Made by a program: the position numbers and the translations under genes. Of a stretch of DNA of 64,000 nucleotides, positions 27,978 to 37,261 are shown in pieces. Each line of letters opens with the position of its first letter. Position 1 is the stretch's first letter. Source of the DNA: BS750m-G69 sp964441235 (GTDB taxonomy: Bacteria; Fidelibacterota; UBA2242); NCBI GenBank assembly GCA_964441235.1, contig CAYTUQ010000011.1, forward strand, positions 11,191-75,190, given 5' to 3'. The notes beneath the pieces are model-generated. The model saw only the letters and a list, made by a program, of their open reading frames with translations, searched no databases and was not told where the DNA came from.

Positions 27978-28372
27978 GTTAAGTCATTATCTATTTTTTG
28001 AGTCAAATTTTTATGATAGCTTAAAATCGTCTTGCGCCAGTTTAGGTCGCCAATACTCCACAAATATCCAAACCCAATTGTGATGATACTTATAAAAACA
28101 AATATTCCAAAGAAACCGGAAAAGCCAAATTTCTTTAATATCAATGCAATAGGAAATAGTATTACTATTGCAGTGCTGAAAATAACGAATAAAAGAGCTA
28201 GAAAATAAAAGCGTATATCGAGTTTCAAGTTTGAGATTTTATCTGTTTTGTAATCGTTATTAACTGGAACTTTTCGTTTTAGGTCGAGGTGTTTCTGAAG
28301 ATAAAATAATCCTGTAAGCAGTAAGATGCTTGTAATAAAAAAAACAATGATTATTCCGAAATTTATTAGCAT
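27974..28372 (-). CDS. nuoA: Complex I subunit NuoA, acidic pair lost
   Basis: A 132-aa protein with three TM helices. In the second helix the family motif FDVEAVFLFP is FSTAIVILFP, so Asp is Ser66 and Glu is Ala68. The loop motif YECG is absent (DYKTDK). The end GYLWSIGDLNW is family-like. First gene of the operon. Its ribosome site is weak (GGTAAAATATT before ATG). Confidence 0.8.
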   Translation of the reverse strand: MLINFGIIIVFFITSILLLTGLFYLQKHLDLKRKVPVNNDYKTDKISNLKLDIRFYFLALLFVIFSTAIVILFPIALILKKFGFSGFFGIFVFISIITIGFGYLWSIGDLNWRKTILSYHKNLTQKIDNDLT

Positions 28373-28511
28373 AATATTTTACCAAAAAAGCGGGTTGAAT
28401 TTACCAGCATTAAGGTGTAATGTCAAGAAATGGGGGATGAACTATATGTGACACTGATATTTATAATAGGTAAACAAAAAAGTCAGAAAATAAAAGCAAA
28501 AACTTAGATAA

Positions 28512-28700
28512 ATGTAGCTGCGTACCGCCTGGTTCGCACTTGAACTGCAATATTGTTCTCGTTCTGTGGCTGTGCTACGGAACGGACACTTCAGTTGGAA
28601 AGTACAGTCCTACAAACAGTGATATGAGACTATCGGCCACGGAGCAAGAGCCCCGTAGCCAGATTAACCGCAAGGTTCAAAAGATATTGTTCATTAAAAA
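28512..28700. other. Structured GC-richer segment, possible RNA relic
   Basis: It stands out from AT-rich flanks, with no open frame. It contains TTGGAAAGTACAGTCC, GGCCACGGAGCAAGAGCCCC followed by GTAGCC (hairpin-like), and TTAACCGCAAGGTT. The style recalls domain I of a group II intron, but I see no domain V. Unproven. Confidence 0.3.
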
Positions 28701-28765
28701 ATAAGCTAGTTCCATCATGAGCTTACTCATGACGGTATCTTTCAAATAGCTTTCTGAAATTGAAA

Positions 28766-28791
28766 TGTGTCAGAAGTGAAATTCTGACACA
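28766..28791. promoter_or_regulatory. Perfect 10-bp inverted repeat upstream of the cupin gene
   Basis: TGTGTCAGAA gtgaaa TTCTGACACA, about 100 bases before the start at 28889. It could be an operator or a hairpin; there is no T run behind it. Confidence 0.4.
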
Positions 28792-28888
28792 ACAATAAAT
28801 AATGGAACTTTAATTGTCTTTTACAACTTAAGAATGTAACTTAAAATAGAAATGATATTTTTAATTTAAATAAAATAATGGTGTTTAT

Positions 28889-29425
28889 ATGAAATTGAGA
28901 GATGATGTTAGAAGTGCTATTACTATTCAAGATTATGCTGAGAAACCCGAGATTGACGGTGTTCAAATTATTCCTCTTAAGAGATTAAATGAAGATGGAG
29001 GATCATTTACGGAACTGGCGCGGTTAGTTGAGGGAATATCTACTTATTTTCCAGATATAAAAGTTGCTCAAATTAACTATAGTGAGATGGAACCAGGTGT
29101 TATAAAGGCGTTTCATATTCACGAAAAACAGACTGATGTTTGGTATGTTCCTCCCAGTGATAAAATTTTACTGATATTGATTGATCTTCGTGAAGATTCT
29201 CCAACAAAAAACTTAAATATGAGATTTATCTTAGGTGACGGTAATTCAAGATTAGTTGTTATTCCGCCTGGAGTAGCCCATGGGTGTAAAAATATTTCGT
29301 CAAAGGTCGCACGAATAATATATTTTATGGATAAGCATTTTTCGAAAGATCCTCAAAAATGCGATGAAGGACGTCTGCCATGGGATTTTATTGGTACGGA
29401 TATTTGGGAAATAAAGAAAGGATAA
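28889..29425 (+). CDS. RmlC-like cupin (dTDP-4-dehydrorhamnose 3,5-epimerase-related)
   Basis: A 178-aa cupin. It has INYSEMEPGVIKAFHIHEKQ, with the His pair typical of RmlC, then TDVWYVPPSD, a beta-barrel core, and VIPPGVAHGCKNIS near the C-terminus, like the RmlC substrate lid. True RmlC makes the rhamnose precursor, but no other rhamnose genes are near. It may act on another nucleotide sugar. The start follows a weak ribosome site (ATAATGGTG). Confidence 0.8.
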   Translation: MKLRDDVRSAITIQDYAEKPEIDGVQIIPLKRLNEDGGSFTELARLVEGISTYFPDIKVAQINYSEMEPGVIKAFHIHEKQTDVWYVPPSDKILLILIDLREDSPTKNLNMRFILGDGNSRLVVIPPGVAHGCKNISSKVARIIYFMDKHFSKDPQKCDEGRLPWDFIGTDIWEIKKG

Positions 29426-29614
29426 TATATCCTTTTCTCAGATTCACGCATTATTTTAGCAGCGAACTTATTAGTTTAGCTATCTAAAATTGACTCAAGT
29501 TTGGAAAAGTTTTACAGGTATTAGTCAATCTATTTGAGAAACTCGTTTTAATTTTTAATTGAGATTATATTAGGAGTGCTTGAATATATTGTTGTATTAA
29601 AGTGAGCTGAAAAT

Positions 29615-30037
29615 ATGATTTACATTGAAAGCGGAATATCAATTGATGAGAGCGAAATTCAAATGACATTTACTCACTCTTCAGGTCCCGGTGGTCAGAA
29701 TGTCAACAAAGTTGCCACGGCTGTGCAGCTCCGCTTCGATGTGTTCAATTCTTCTTTACCTGAAGACATTCGCGAGCGTTTGATTGGTATTGGTGGAAGC
29801 CGAATGACATCAGATGGTGTATTGATTATTAATGCTCAGCGCTTCCGTACACAGGCTCGAAACCGAGAAGATGCTATAGACCGACTTGTTGAGTTGATTC
29901 GAAAGGCGGTAGAAAAACCAAATGTCCGACATAAAACTAAACCGACCCTCTCTTCAGTAAAAAGCAGGTTAGAAGTGAAGCGTCATCGTAAAGAAATAAA
30001 ACATCTTCGGCAATCAGTTTCGTATCCCGAAGAATGA
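29615..30037 (+). CDS. arfB: Alternative ribosome-rescue factor ArfB (peptidyl-tRNA hydrolase)
   Basis: Frees stalled ribosomes by hydrolysing peptidyl-tRNA. The 140 aa have the GGQ catalytic motif in SSGPGGQNVNKVATAVQLRF at about residue 27, and a basic tail (KSRLEVKRHRKEIKHLRQ) that inserts into the mRNA channel. Size and order match ArfB/YaeJ rather than RF1/RF2. Confidence 0.93.
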   Translation: MIYIESGISIDESEIQMTFTHSSGPGGQNVNKVATAVQLRFDVFNSSLPEDIRERLIGIGGSRMTSDGVLIINAQRFRTQARNREDAIDRLVELIRKAVEKPNVRHKTKPTLSSVKSRLEVKRHRKEIKHLRQSVSYPEE

Positions 30038-30144
30038 TAAGTATGTTTATTGTTTATAAGTGTTCATCCAGAGTAGTCGGGACTAATTTCTAATTTCCTC
30101 CAGGGGAGTTCCTTTGGAAAAACTGTGAACCCGTTAGATAACAA

Positions 30145-30190
30145 CCCCTAATAGATATTCGTTGTTTAAAATAGTAAGTATCTAATGGGG
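30145..30190. repeat. Hairpin between arfB and the lipase gene
   Basis: CCCCTAATAGATA and TATCTAATGGGG face each other across 21 bases, 50 bases before the next start. It may be an attenuator or a small repeat. Confidence 0.4.
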
Positions 30191-30239
30191 TGAACGGTTA
30201 CTATTGTTTTTATAAAATATTTAAAAGGAGTAAGAGAAT

Positions 30240-31094
30240 ATGAATCAGGACTCATTTAAAGTGCAACATAAGGACGGGATATTTGAAGTTGCTGACGGTT
30301 TTAAATTGTATGAGCAATCATGGTTTCCGACGTCTGAACCGAAAGCTGTTATTATTATTGTGCATGGATATGCAGAACACAGCGGACGCTATGCTCATGT
30401 GGCAGAATATTTGGGTGGACATAATTATGTAGTTGAAACATTTGATCTGCGGGGTCACGGAAAGTCTGAAGGCAGAAAGACCTACGTGAAATCATTTGAT
30501 AAATATTTAAAGGATTTAGATCAATTCCTTATGAGTACACGTGAAAAATATCCTGAAAAGCCAATTTTTTTGTTTGGGCATAGTATGGGTGGAGCAATTG
30601 TGACTTTGTTTGCAATTACCCGTCAACCTGAAGTTAAGGGTCTGTTACTAAGTGGCGCTTCTCTAAAAATAAGTGATGATATTTCACCCTTAATGTTGCG
30701 TCTATCGCCAATTATTGGTTTTCTTTTCCCCAAGCTCCCAACCATTAAATTGGATGGTACTGCAGTCTCTCGGGATCCTGAGGTGGTGAAGCGGTATGAC
30801 AATGATCCGTTGAACTACAGAGGTGGAGTGCCTGCTCGGACTGGTGCTGAAATTAATAGAGCTACCAAATGTATTCAGGCTCAAATGGAATCTATAGAAC
30901 TACCGCTTCTCATTATGCATGGAACCGCTGACCGTCTGGCTGATCCGGAAGCGAGTAAGCAGCTATATTCTCGTGCAAATTCTAAGGATAAGACGCTTAA
31001 ACTGTACGAAGGTTTCTACCATGAAATCCTGAACGATCCGGAGAAAGCAAGAGTTATGGATGATATGGTGAAGTGGTTAGATGCACATTTATAG
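30240..31094 (+). CDS. Alpha/beta hydrolase, monoacylglycerol lipase-like
   Basis: A 284-aa serine hydrolase. VHGYAEHSGRYAHVAEYL is the monoglyceride-lipase style oxyanion start. The nucleophile elbow is GHSMGGAI (Ser about 115), the acid is Asp in MHGTADRLADPEAS, and the His is in YEGFYHEILND. There is no signal peptide, so it is probably cytosolic. AAAGGAG precedes the start. A glycerol kinase follows at 31650, which would use glycerol freed from monoacylglycerol. Confidence 0.9.
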   Translation: MNQDSFKVQHKDGIFEVADGFKLYEQSWFPTSEPKAVIIIVHGYAEHSGRYAHVAEYLGGHNYVVETFDLRGHGKSEGRKTYVKSFDKYLKDLDQFLMSTREKYPEKPIFLFGHSMGGAIVTLFAITRQPEVKGLLLSGASLKISDDISPLMLRLSPIIGFLFPKLPTIKLDGTAVSRDPEVVKRYDNDPLNYRGGVPARTGAEINRATKCIQAQMESIELPLLIMHGTADRLADPEASKQLYSRANSKDKTLKLYEGFYHEILNDPEKARVMDDMVKWLDAHL

Positions 31095-31135
31095 AAATTG
31101 AAGATAAATTATAAACCTATTTGGCTGAAAAAGAT

Positions 31136-31246
31136 ATTAACCCTACAACGTAACTTATTAGATATAGCACTATATGTTTGGTTAACATTAACTTATATAA
31201 ACAACATATTGTATAAAAAAGTACTAAATGACGTAGTAGGGTTAAT
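31136..31246. repeat. 111-bp MITE-like inverted-repeat element
   Basis: Perfect 11-bp ends ATTAACCCTAC / GTAGGGTTAAT around an AT-rich core. Similar in size and composition to the element at 1806. Confidence 0.5.
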
Positions 31247-31451
31247 CAAAAAGTGTAAGAGAATTTAACTTGTTCATCCCTTGAGAAAATCTATATACTA
31301 TTTTTGTAAATGGCATCCATACCTTTTCAGCCACAAATAAAAATGAAAGTTGATATTTTCAAAATAAGTATAGTTGTATATTGTTGATTGATAATTGTCT
31401 ATTGTCTATTTTTAATTGATTATTAGTCATGGGCAATTTTTAAGTTTAATT

Positions 31452-31640
31452 ATTTTAGGCACTTTTCCGTCAGTAGCCGGATGCCTTTGGCAAGTTCACT
31501 TTTCACTTTAGGCACTTTTAATTGATTATTGACTATTGATTATTGACTATTGATTATTTTTTACTTTAGTCATTTTAGGCACTTTTCCGTCAGTAGCCGG
31601 ATGCCTTTGGCAAGTTCACTTTTCACTTTAGGCACTTTTA
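31452..31640. repeat. 69-bp direct repeat, two copies 120 bp apart
   Basis: 31452-31520 and 31572-31640 look identical (both begin ATTTTAGGCACTTTTCCGTC and hold AGTAGCCGGATGCC). Between them are short TTGATTATTGAC repeats. The second copy ends 10 bases before the glpK start, so it may affect glpK expression. Confidence 0.85.
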
Positions 31641-31649
31641 TATAAAAAT

Positions 31650-33113
31650 ATGGGTAAGATGATGTATATCCTTTCAATTGATCAGGGGACAACAGGAACG
31701 AAATCGGTTCTGTATAATCAAGATGGTCAAATAGTCGATTTGGCATATCGTGAATTTACCCAGATATATCCTCAACCCCGATGGGTTGAGCATGATCCTC
31801 TTGAAATTTGGCAAACAGTTGTGGACACAGTAGAAGAGTTACAATCCCGCTGTTATGGTGAGATTGCTGCAATAGGCATAACTAACCAGCGGGAGACAAC
31901 TGTTGTTTGGGATAAAAGAAGTGGAAAACCGGTCTATAACGCTATTGTCTGGCAGTGTCGGAGAACAGCAGGGTATTGTGAGGAGCTGCAAGATAGGCAG
32001 GCTCTTTTTCGCAGTAAAACAGGACTTCCTATTGATGCTTATTTTAGTGGTACGAAAATCAAATGGATACTTGAGAATGTAAAAGGTTATAATATAGAAG
32101 ATCTGCTTTTCGGAACTATTGATACATGGCTAATCTGGAAATTGACCGGCGGCGATGTACATGCTACTGATTATACAAATGCTTCAAGGACAATGCTGTT
32201 TAATATTCATGAGAAAAAGTGGGATGATGAACTGTGTGATTTACTAAATGTCCCTAAAGCGATTTTACCTGAAGTAAAGAAATCAATTGATGACTTCGGT
32301 AAAGTAAAATCTATTCCAAATTTGAAAGGAATTTCAATTTATGGGATTGCAGGAGATCAACAGGCTGCACTATTTGGTCAAACCTGCTTTGGAAAGGGAG
32401 AAATTAAAAATACTTATGGTACTGGCTGTTTTGTGATGATGAATACCGGGAATGAATATATCGCTTCAGAAAAGGGATTGATAACGACCATTGCGGTAGA
32501 TGGTTATGGCGAACCGTGTTATGTGCTTGAGGGATCGATTTTTATTGCAGGTGCTGCAATACAATGGCTAAGGGATGAACTGAAATTGATTGAAAAAGCT
32601 TCAGATAGTGAAAAAGCAGCGAATTCTGTTAAAGATTGTAATGGTGTTTATCTTGTACCTGCTTTTGTTGGGTTGGGAGCACCTCATTGGGACATGAATG
32701 CCCGTGGTGTTCTTGTTGGATTAACAAGAGGGACAAACCGCAATCACATAATTAGAGCAGCGCTTGAGTCAATGGCATATCAAACGTATGATGTTCTTAC
32801 AACGATGGAAAAGGAAACTGGTGTAAAAGTGGAAGAATTAGCTGTTGATGGAGGGGCATCAGTAAATAATTTTCTAATGCAGTTTCAGGCTGATATTATT
32901 AATAAGCCGGTGATTAGACCTTCGTTAATAGAGTCAACTTCTCTGGGTGTTGCGTTCATGGCGGGATTAAAAGCAGGAATTTGGAAAGATTACGGAGCGT
33001 TGTGCAGCCTTAAAAAGTGTAATAGGGAATTTATTCCTTCAATGGATAATAAAGACCGTGTAAAGTTGCTGAAAGGCTGGCAAAAAGCGCTTCGACAGGC
33101 AATGGTAAAATAA
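31650..33113 (+). CDS. glpK: Glycerol kinase
   Basis: Glycerol plus ATP to glycerol-3-phosphate. A 487-aa FGGY kinase: SIDQGTTGTKSVLYNQDG at the start, GITNQRETTVVWDKRSGKP, WQCRRTA, the FGGY signature region YGTGCFVMMNTG, and GDQQAALFGQ with catalytic Asp. Three nearby ATG codons allow a start at 31650, 31659 or 31662. It has no clear ribosome site because of the upstream repeat. No glpF or glpD is nearby. Confidence 0.95.
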   Translation: MGKMMYILSIDQGTTGTKSVLYNQDGQIVDLAYREFTQIYPQPRWVEHDPLEIWQTVVDTVEELQSRCYGEIAAIGITNQRETTVVWDKRSGKPVYNAIVWQCRRTAGYCEELQDRQALFRSKTGLPIDAYFSGTKIKWILENVKGYNIEDLLFGTIDTWLIWKLTGGDVHATDYTNASRTMLFNIHEKKWDDELCDLLNVPKAILPEVKKSIDDFGKVKSIPNLKGISIYGIAGDQQAALFGQTCFGKGEIKNTYGTGCFVMMNTGNEYIASEKGLITTIAVDGYGEPCYVLEGSIFIAGAAIQWLRDELKLIEKASDSEKAANSVKDCNGVYLVPAFVGLGAPHWDMNARGVLVGLTRGTNRNHIIRAALESMAYQTYDVLTTMEKETGVKVEELAVDGGASVNNFLMQFQADIINKPVIRPSLIESTSLGVAFMAGLKAGIWKDYGALCSLKKCNREFIPSMDNKDRVKLLKGWQKALRQAMVK

Positions 33114-33632
33114 GCGTAGAAAAATATGATTAAAAATTTACATTTTATGGATGAGTCCACTTAAAAAAGGATTATCCGAAAGGATCCCTCTGGGAAAAGC
33201 GAAATATATAAACCAAAATTAAAAAATTATGGGAACTGTTTGCTAATCATGAAGGATTCTCCGAAGGAGTCCTACGTGACCTACGGAAAGATGTAATCCC
33301 TCAGTTATCGTGAGAAAAACGTTAAATTGGTTGGAAAATTTTTGATACATGGAAAAATTACCACAATAAATTGTGGTGTTAATCTCAATGTAAGCATTAG
33401 GATAACACCCAGATTCATCTGGGTGCGAATTAACTTTGCAAAATTCCTGTTAACCGTTTCAACGGTTTCTATTAGTATGGATATATATTTTACAGTGGAA
33501 TTAGGAAATATATTTTAAATGCATAGGATATTTAAAAAATGATGAAAAAACATTTTATATTAACATGCTCGTAATTACTGCATTATGTTATAGTTCCGCC
33601 AGGTACTCAGATCTGAAGATATAATAAGGATT
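33114..33632. other. Intergenic region with clustered hairpins
   Basis: Hairpins at 33360-33377 (ACCACAATAAATTGTGGT), 33406-33425 (CACCCAGATTCATCTGGGTG) and 33452-33468 (AACCGTTTCAACGGTTT). A copy of the dispersed TCCTACGTGACC motif is at about 33270. No gene. Confidence 0.6.
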
Positions 33633-34080
33633 GATAAAAGCGTCAAGAGTGAGCTCCTGACGCAACTGAAATGAAACCAAAAGGAGGCTTCAACATTGAA
33701 ACAAAACCACCACCGGGTTATAAATGTTGCGTTAAAGTACACCTGTCAGGTTTATTAAAAAAATCGTATCTGAAGTAGAAGAATCTTTTAAACCTGACAG
33801 GTGTATAGCGGTTCTCAGACCTGATGGTATGATGGGGAGTTGCGATAAAAGTGTCAGGAATGAGCTCCTGACGCAACTGAAATGAAATCAAAAGGAGGCT
33901 TCAACATTGAAACAAAACCACCACCGGGTTATAAATGTTGCGTTAAAGTACACCTGTCAGGTTTATTCAAATAATGGTATCTGAAGTAGAGGAATCTTTT
34001 AAACCTGACAGGTATATTGCGGTTCTCAGACCTGATGGATTAACGAAAGTATCGGGAATAAGCTCCTTACACAAATGAAC
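33633..34080. repeat. About 211-bp tandem repeat, two full copies and a partial third
   Basis: Unit 1 starts GATAAAAGCGTCAAGAGTGA at 33633, unit 2 at 33844, and a remnant begins near 34043. Each unit has TTGAAACAAAACCACCACCG and an inverted pair ACACCTGTCAGGTTT / AAACCTGACAGGT. No open frame. It precedes the DUF362 gene. Confidence 0.85.
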
Positions 34081-34271
34081 CCTCTCCCTGAAGACCATAT
34101 CCTGGTATTGCTTTTAAATAGTTATAACTGTAGTTTTAATATATGAAATCCAAAAGTATGCTGCTTGTAAATCCCTGGATTACTGAAGCTCTTAAGATTT
34201 GCAAAGTTGACCAGTTTTTATTACTTTAAAATGTGGACTAAATAAAAATAACTTTGGAAAGGGGATGCACA

Positions 34272-35210
34272 ATGAGGGAATTTAAAAAGATTAACCGAAG
34301 AGAATTCTTTAAGAAAGGTTTTATTACTGGTGCGGCAATATTTGGGCCATTTTATGTCGGTATGACTGACAAGATTTTTGCAAAGAAATCTCTTAGTTCC
34401 ATACCTGACCTGGTCGCTGTAAGAAATGGTGAACCGGATGTTATGTTTGATAAAGCTATAGCATCAATGGGTGGAATGAGGGAATTTATTAAAAAGGGAC
34501 AAACCGTTGTTATAAAGCCGAACATAGGCTGGAATAGAGAAATAGAAACCGGTGCTAACACAAATCCTTTACTTGTAAAAAGAATTGTGGAACACTGTTT
34601 AAACGCAGGAGCAAAAAAGGTTTATGTTTTTGATCATACTTGCGATACTAATTGGAGAGAATGCTACAAAAATAGCGGAATTGAAGATGCTGCAAAAGCA
34701 GCTGGCGCAATAGTTGTACCGGGAAACAACGAGAAATATTATGAGGAAGTAAGAATACCCGGAGCAAAAATTTTAAAAACAACAAAAGTACATGAACTTA
34801 TTTTAGAGACGGATGTTTTCATAAATGTACCGGTATTAAAGCATCACGGTTCAACGCGCCTTACAATTGCAATGAAAAACCTGATGGGTGTTATATGGGA
34901 CAGAGGGTGGTATCACAGTAGCGGACTTCATGAATGTATTGCAGACTTCTGTCTTTACAGAAAACCTGATCTGAATATAGTAGATGCGTATAGGGTTACA
35001 ATGGATAATGGTCCCCAAAGAGCCAGGAAAGAGGACATTTCTCTGAAAAAAAGTTTACTTATATCCAGAGATATTGTTGCGGTAGATGCCGCTTCAGCAA
35101 AGATTTTTGGTATAGAACCTGAGAAAGTAAAACATATTAAACGTGGGTACGATAAAAATATAGGTAATATAAATTTAGAAGAGTTGAACATTAAAAAAAT
35201 TGTCTTATAG
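34272..35210 (+). CDS. DUF362 protein with Tat signal
   Basis: A 312-aa exported protein: NRREFFKKGFITGAAIFG is a twin-arginine signal. DUF362 core: VVIKPNIGWNREIETGANTN, VFDHTCDT, INVPVLKHHGSTRLTIAMKN. The family binds or matures a metal centre, role not settled. The start is chosen at ATG 34272 after GGAAAGGGG; a TTG 18 bases upstream is less likely. It forms a unit with the polyferredoxin gene 115 bases downstream, a pairing I recall from other FCB genomes. Confidence 0.8.
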   Translation: MREFKKINRREFFKKGFITGAAIFGPFYVGMTDKIFAKKSLSSIPDLVAVRNGEPDVMFDKAIASMGGMREFIKKGQTVVIKPNIGWNREIETGANTNPLLVKRIVEHCLNAGAKKVYVFDHTCDTNWRECYKNSGIEDAAKAAGAIVVPGNNEKYYEEVRIPGAKILKTTKVHELILETDVFINVPVLKHHGSTRLTIAMKNLMGVIWDRGWYHSSGLHECIADFCLYRKPDLNIVDAYRVTMDNGPQRARKEDISLKKSLLISRDIVAVDAASAKIFGIEPEKVKHIKRGYDKNIGNINLEELNIKKIVL

Positions 35211-35325
35211 CCTGGATTATTCATAGTCACTCTCGCAGGAATTCTTAAGAGGAATCTCCATCGGAATTCCTTGTGGGAGAGATTTATTAACTGATATTTA
35301 TAATAAGATAGATAGTTATTGAAGA

Positions 35326-36864
35326 ATGAAAATTAGAAATATCCGTATTGGAATTTCTTTTTTTGTAATGGGTTTATTTATTCTATCCTTTTTTGGTGGA
35401 GAAAAATTATCAATATTTCTCTCTAATAAACTTTCATTTTTTCAATTTACACCATCATTATTGAAATTTATTATTGTAGCAGGAGGATTGTCATCTTTTG
35501 GCTTTTTTATTATATTTCTTCTCACTATCGCTTTCGGTAGAGTTTATTGTTCATGTCTCTGTCCTTTAGGAATATTTCAGGATGTGATAATTTTCTTTTC
35601 AAAGAAGATTGGTAAAAGAAAAGAGAATGGATATCAGAAACCTTACAATTTAATAAGGTATTCTATCTTAATTCTGACAGTTATATCCTCTTTAATTGGT
35701 ACGTTAATCTTCATTAATTTTCTTGATCCTTATAGTTTTTTCGGAAGAATTGCCACAAATTTATTTAAACCACTTTATGCATTTGTTAACAACGTAATTG
35801 TTTCAATCTTTGAGAGATTTGACATTTATGCGTTTTCAATAATAGAAATACATCAGGTAACTCCTCTTATATTAACTGCCACTCTTTTGCTATTCTTAAT
35901 CCTTTTGGTGATGTCAATCTTTTATGGTAGAATGTACTGCAATACCATCTGTCCTGTTGGAACTCTTCTCGGAATTCTTTCCCGGTTTTCAGTTTTTAAA
36001 ATATACATTGATAAGGAGAAATGTAGTTCATGTGGTCAGTGTGAAAGAAAATGCAGAGCAGGATGTATAGATGTTAGAAATCAAACTGTAGATCCGACGC
36101 GATGTATTGCCTGTTTTGATTGCCTTGAGGTTTGCCCTAAATCAGCTGTTGAATATAATCTGACTATTAAAAATAAAGAGAATAAGTTGGATATTTCGAA
36201 GAGAAAGCTTCTGAAAAATTCTGTCTCAGTTGTTGGTTCCATGATTTTAATAAATTTTCCTTTGCGCTTATTTTCCAAAAAGTCAGTTCAGGAGGGGAAA
36301 TCTGTTCCAATTACTCCTCCTGGTTCTATAAGCATAGAACATTTCACATCGACATGCACCGCTTGTCACCTCTGTGTCAACGTTTGTCCATCAAAAGTAT
36401 TAAAGCCTACTTTTTTAGAGTATGGCCTGACTGGGATCATGCAGCCTTCAATGGATTTCAAGCAAGGATATTGTGAATACGAGTGCAATATATGTGGGAA
36501 AGTCTGTCCAACGGGAGCAATAAAACCGCTTTCGCTTGAAGAAAAAAAATTAACACAAATTGGAAAAGTTCATTTTATTGAAGATTATTGTGTCGTATAT
36601 AAAAATAATGAGGACTGTGGTGCTTGTGCTGAAATCTGTCCAACACATGCGGTTTTTACAGTTGAAAAAGATAATGTATTTTATATAGAGACAGATGTTG
36701 ATTTTTGCATAGGATGCGGTGCATGTGAGCATGTATGTCCGGAAATTCCTAAAGCAATTTTTGTTGATGGAAATAGAGTTCACGGGAAGGCCAAGAAGCC
36801 CTTTTCAGGTGAAGAACCTGTACGAAAGCTAAAACCTCAGGAGGACAAGGATTTTCCTTTTTAA
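35326..36864 (+). CDS. NapH/NosR-like membrane polyferredoxin
   Basis: A 512-aa redox protein. The first 225 residues carry four or five TM helices with two NapH-type loops, CSCLCPLGIF and CNTICPVGTL. Then come several 4Fe-4S cysteine clusters: CSSCGQCERKCRAGC, CIACFDCLEVCPKS, a linker with a TM-like stretch, CTACHLCVNVCPSKV, CNICGKVCPTGAI, CGACAEICPTHAV and CIGCGACEHVCPEIP. It would pass electrons between quinol and a periplasmic partner, perhaps the Tat-exported DUF362 protein. Final acceptor unknown. Confidence 0.88.
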   Translation: MKIRNIRIGISFFVMGLFILSFFGGEKLSIFLSNKLSFFQFTPSLLKFIIVAGGLSSFGFFIIFLLTIAFGRVYCSCLCPLGIFQDVIIFFSKKIGKRKENGYQKPYNLIRYSILILTVISSLIGTLIFINFLDPYSFFGRIATNLFKPLYAFVNNVIVSIFERFDIYAFSIIEIHQVTPLILTATLLLFLILLVMSIFYGRMYCNTICPVGTLLGILSRFSVFKIYIDKEKCSSCGQCERKCRAGCIDVRNQTVDPTRCIACFDCLEVCPKSAVEYNLTIKNKENKLDISKRKLLKNSVSVVGSMILINFPLRLFSKKSVQEGKSVPITPPGSISIEHFTSTCTACHLCVNVCPSKVLKPTFLEYGLTGIMQPSMDFKQGYCEYECNICGKVCPTGAIKPLSLEEKKLTQIGKVHFIEDYCVVYKNNEDCGACAEICPTHAVFTVEKDNVFYIETDVDFCIGCGACEHVCPEIPKAIFVDGNRVHGKAKKPFSGEEPVRKLKPQEDKDFPF

Positions 36865-36896
36865 AAATTATTGTTTGCACATAACAAATACAGTAT

Positions 36897-37107
36897 ATTT
36901 CAGAACTCAGTAAATTTGATGAATTTTAAAAAACAATCGCAAATAAAAATTACTATCAATGTCATTCTGATGAAGCGAAGCGAAGAAGAATCTCTGACGA
37001 AATACCAATAAAGATTCTTCACTCGTACCTCGTTCAGAATGACAGCTTCGAGTATTTTATTTGCGATTATTTTCCACTTTATTTGTGTTTTTACTGAGTT
37101 CTGATAT
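36897..37107. repeat. 211-bp nested fold-back element
   Basis: Three nested arm pairs: outer ATTTCAGAACTCAGTAAA / TTTACTGAGTTCTGATAT, middle AATCGCAAATAAAA / TTTTATTTGCGATT, inner TGTCATTCTGA / TCAGAATGACA with AGATTCTTC at the tip. The whole can fold into one long imperfect hairpin. No coding. Confidence 0.75.
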
Positions 37108-37261
37108 TTATTGCAAAAAGAGCATTAAATATTTTTACTGTAATATTCGATCATTGAAATTCCGTAGAAAATTCAGTGATTTTAATCACCTATAGGTATT
37201 AAATTAACAAATATAATTTCTGATAATTTTTGAAATTCTAACTAACTCAAAAAGAGGTAAT

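Noticed and set aside
33327..33518. 63-aa frame after glpK
   Set aside because: It consists of three hairpin repeats read through; no ribosome site.
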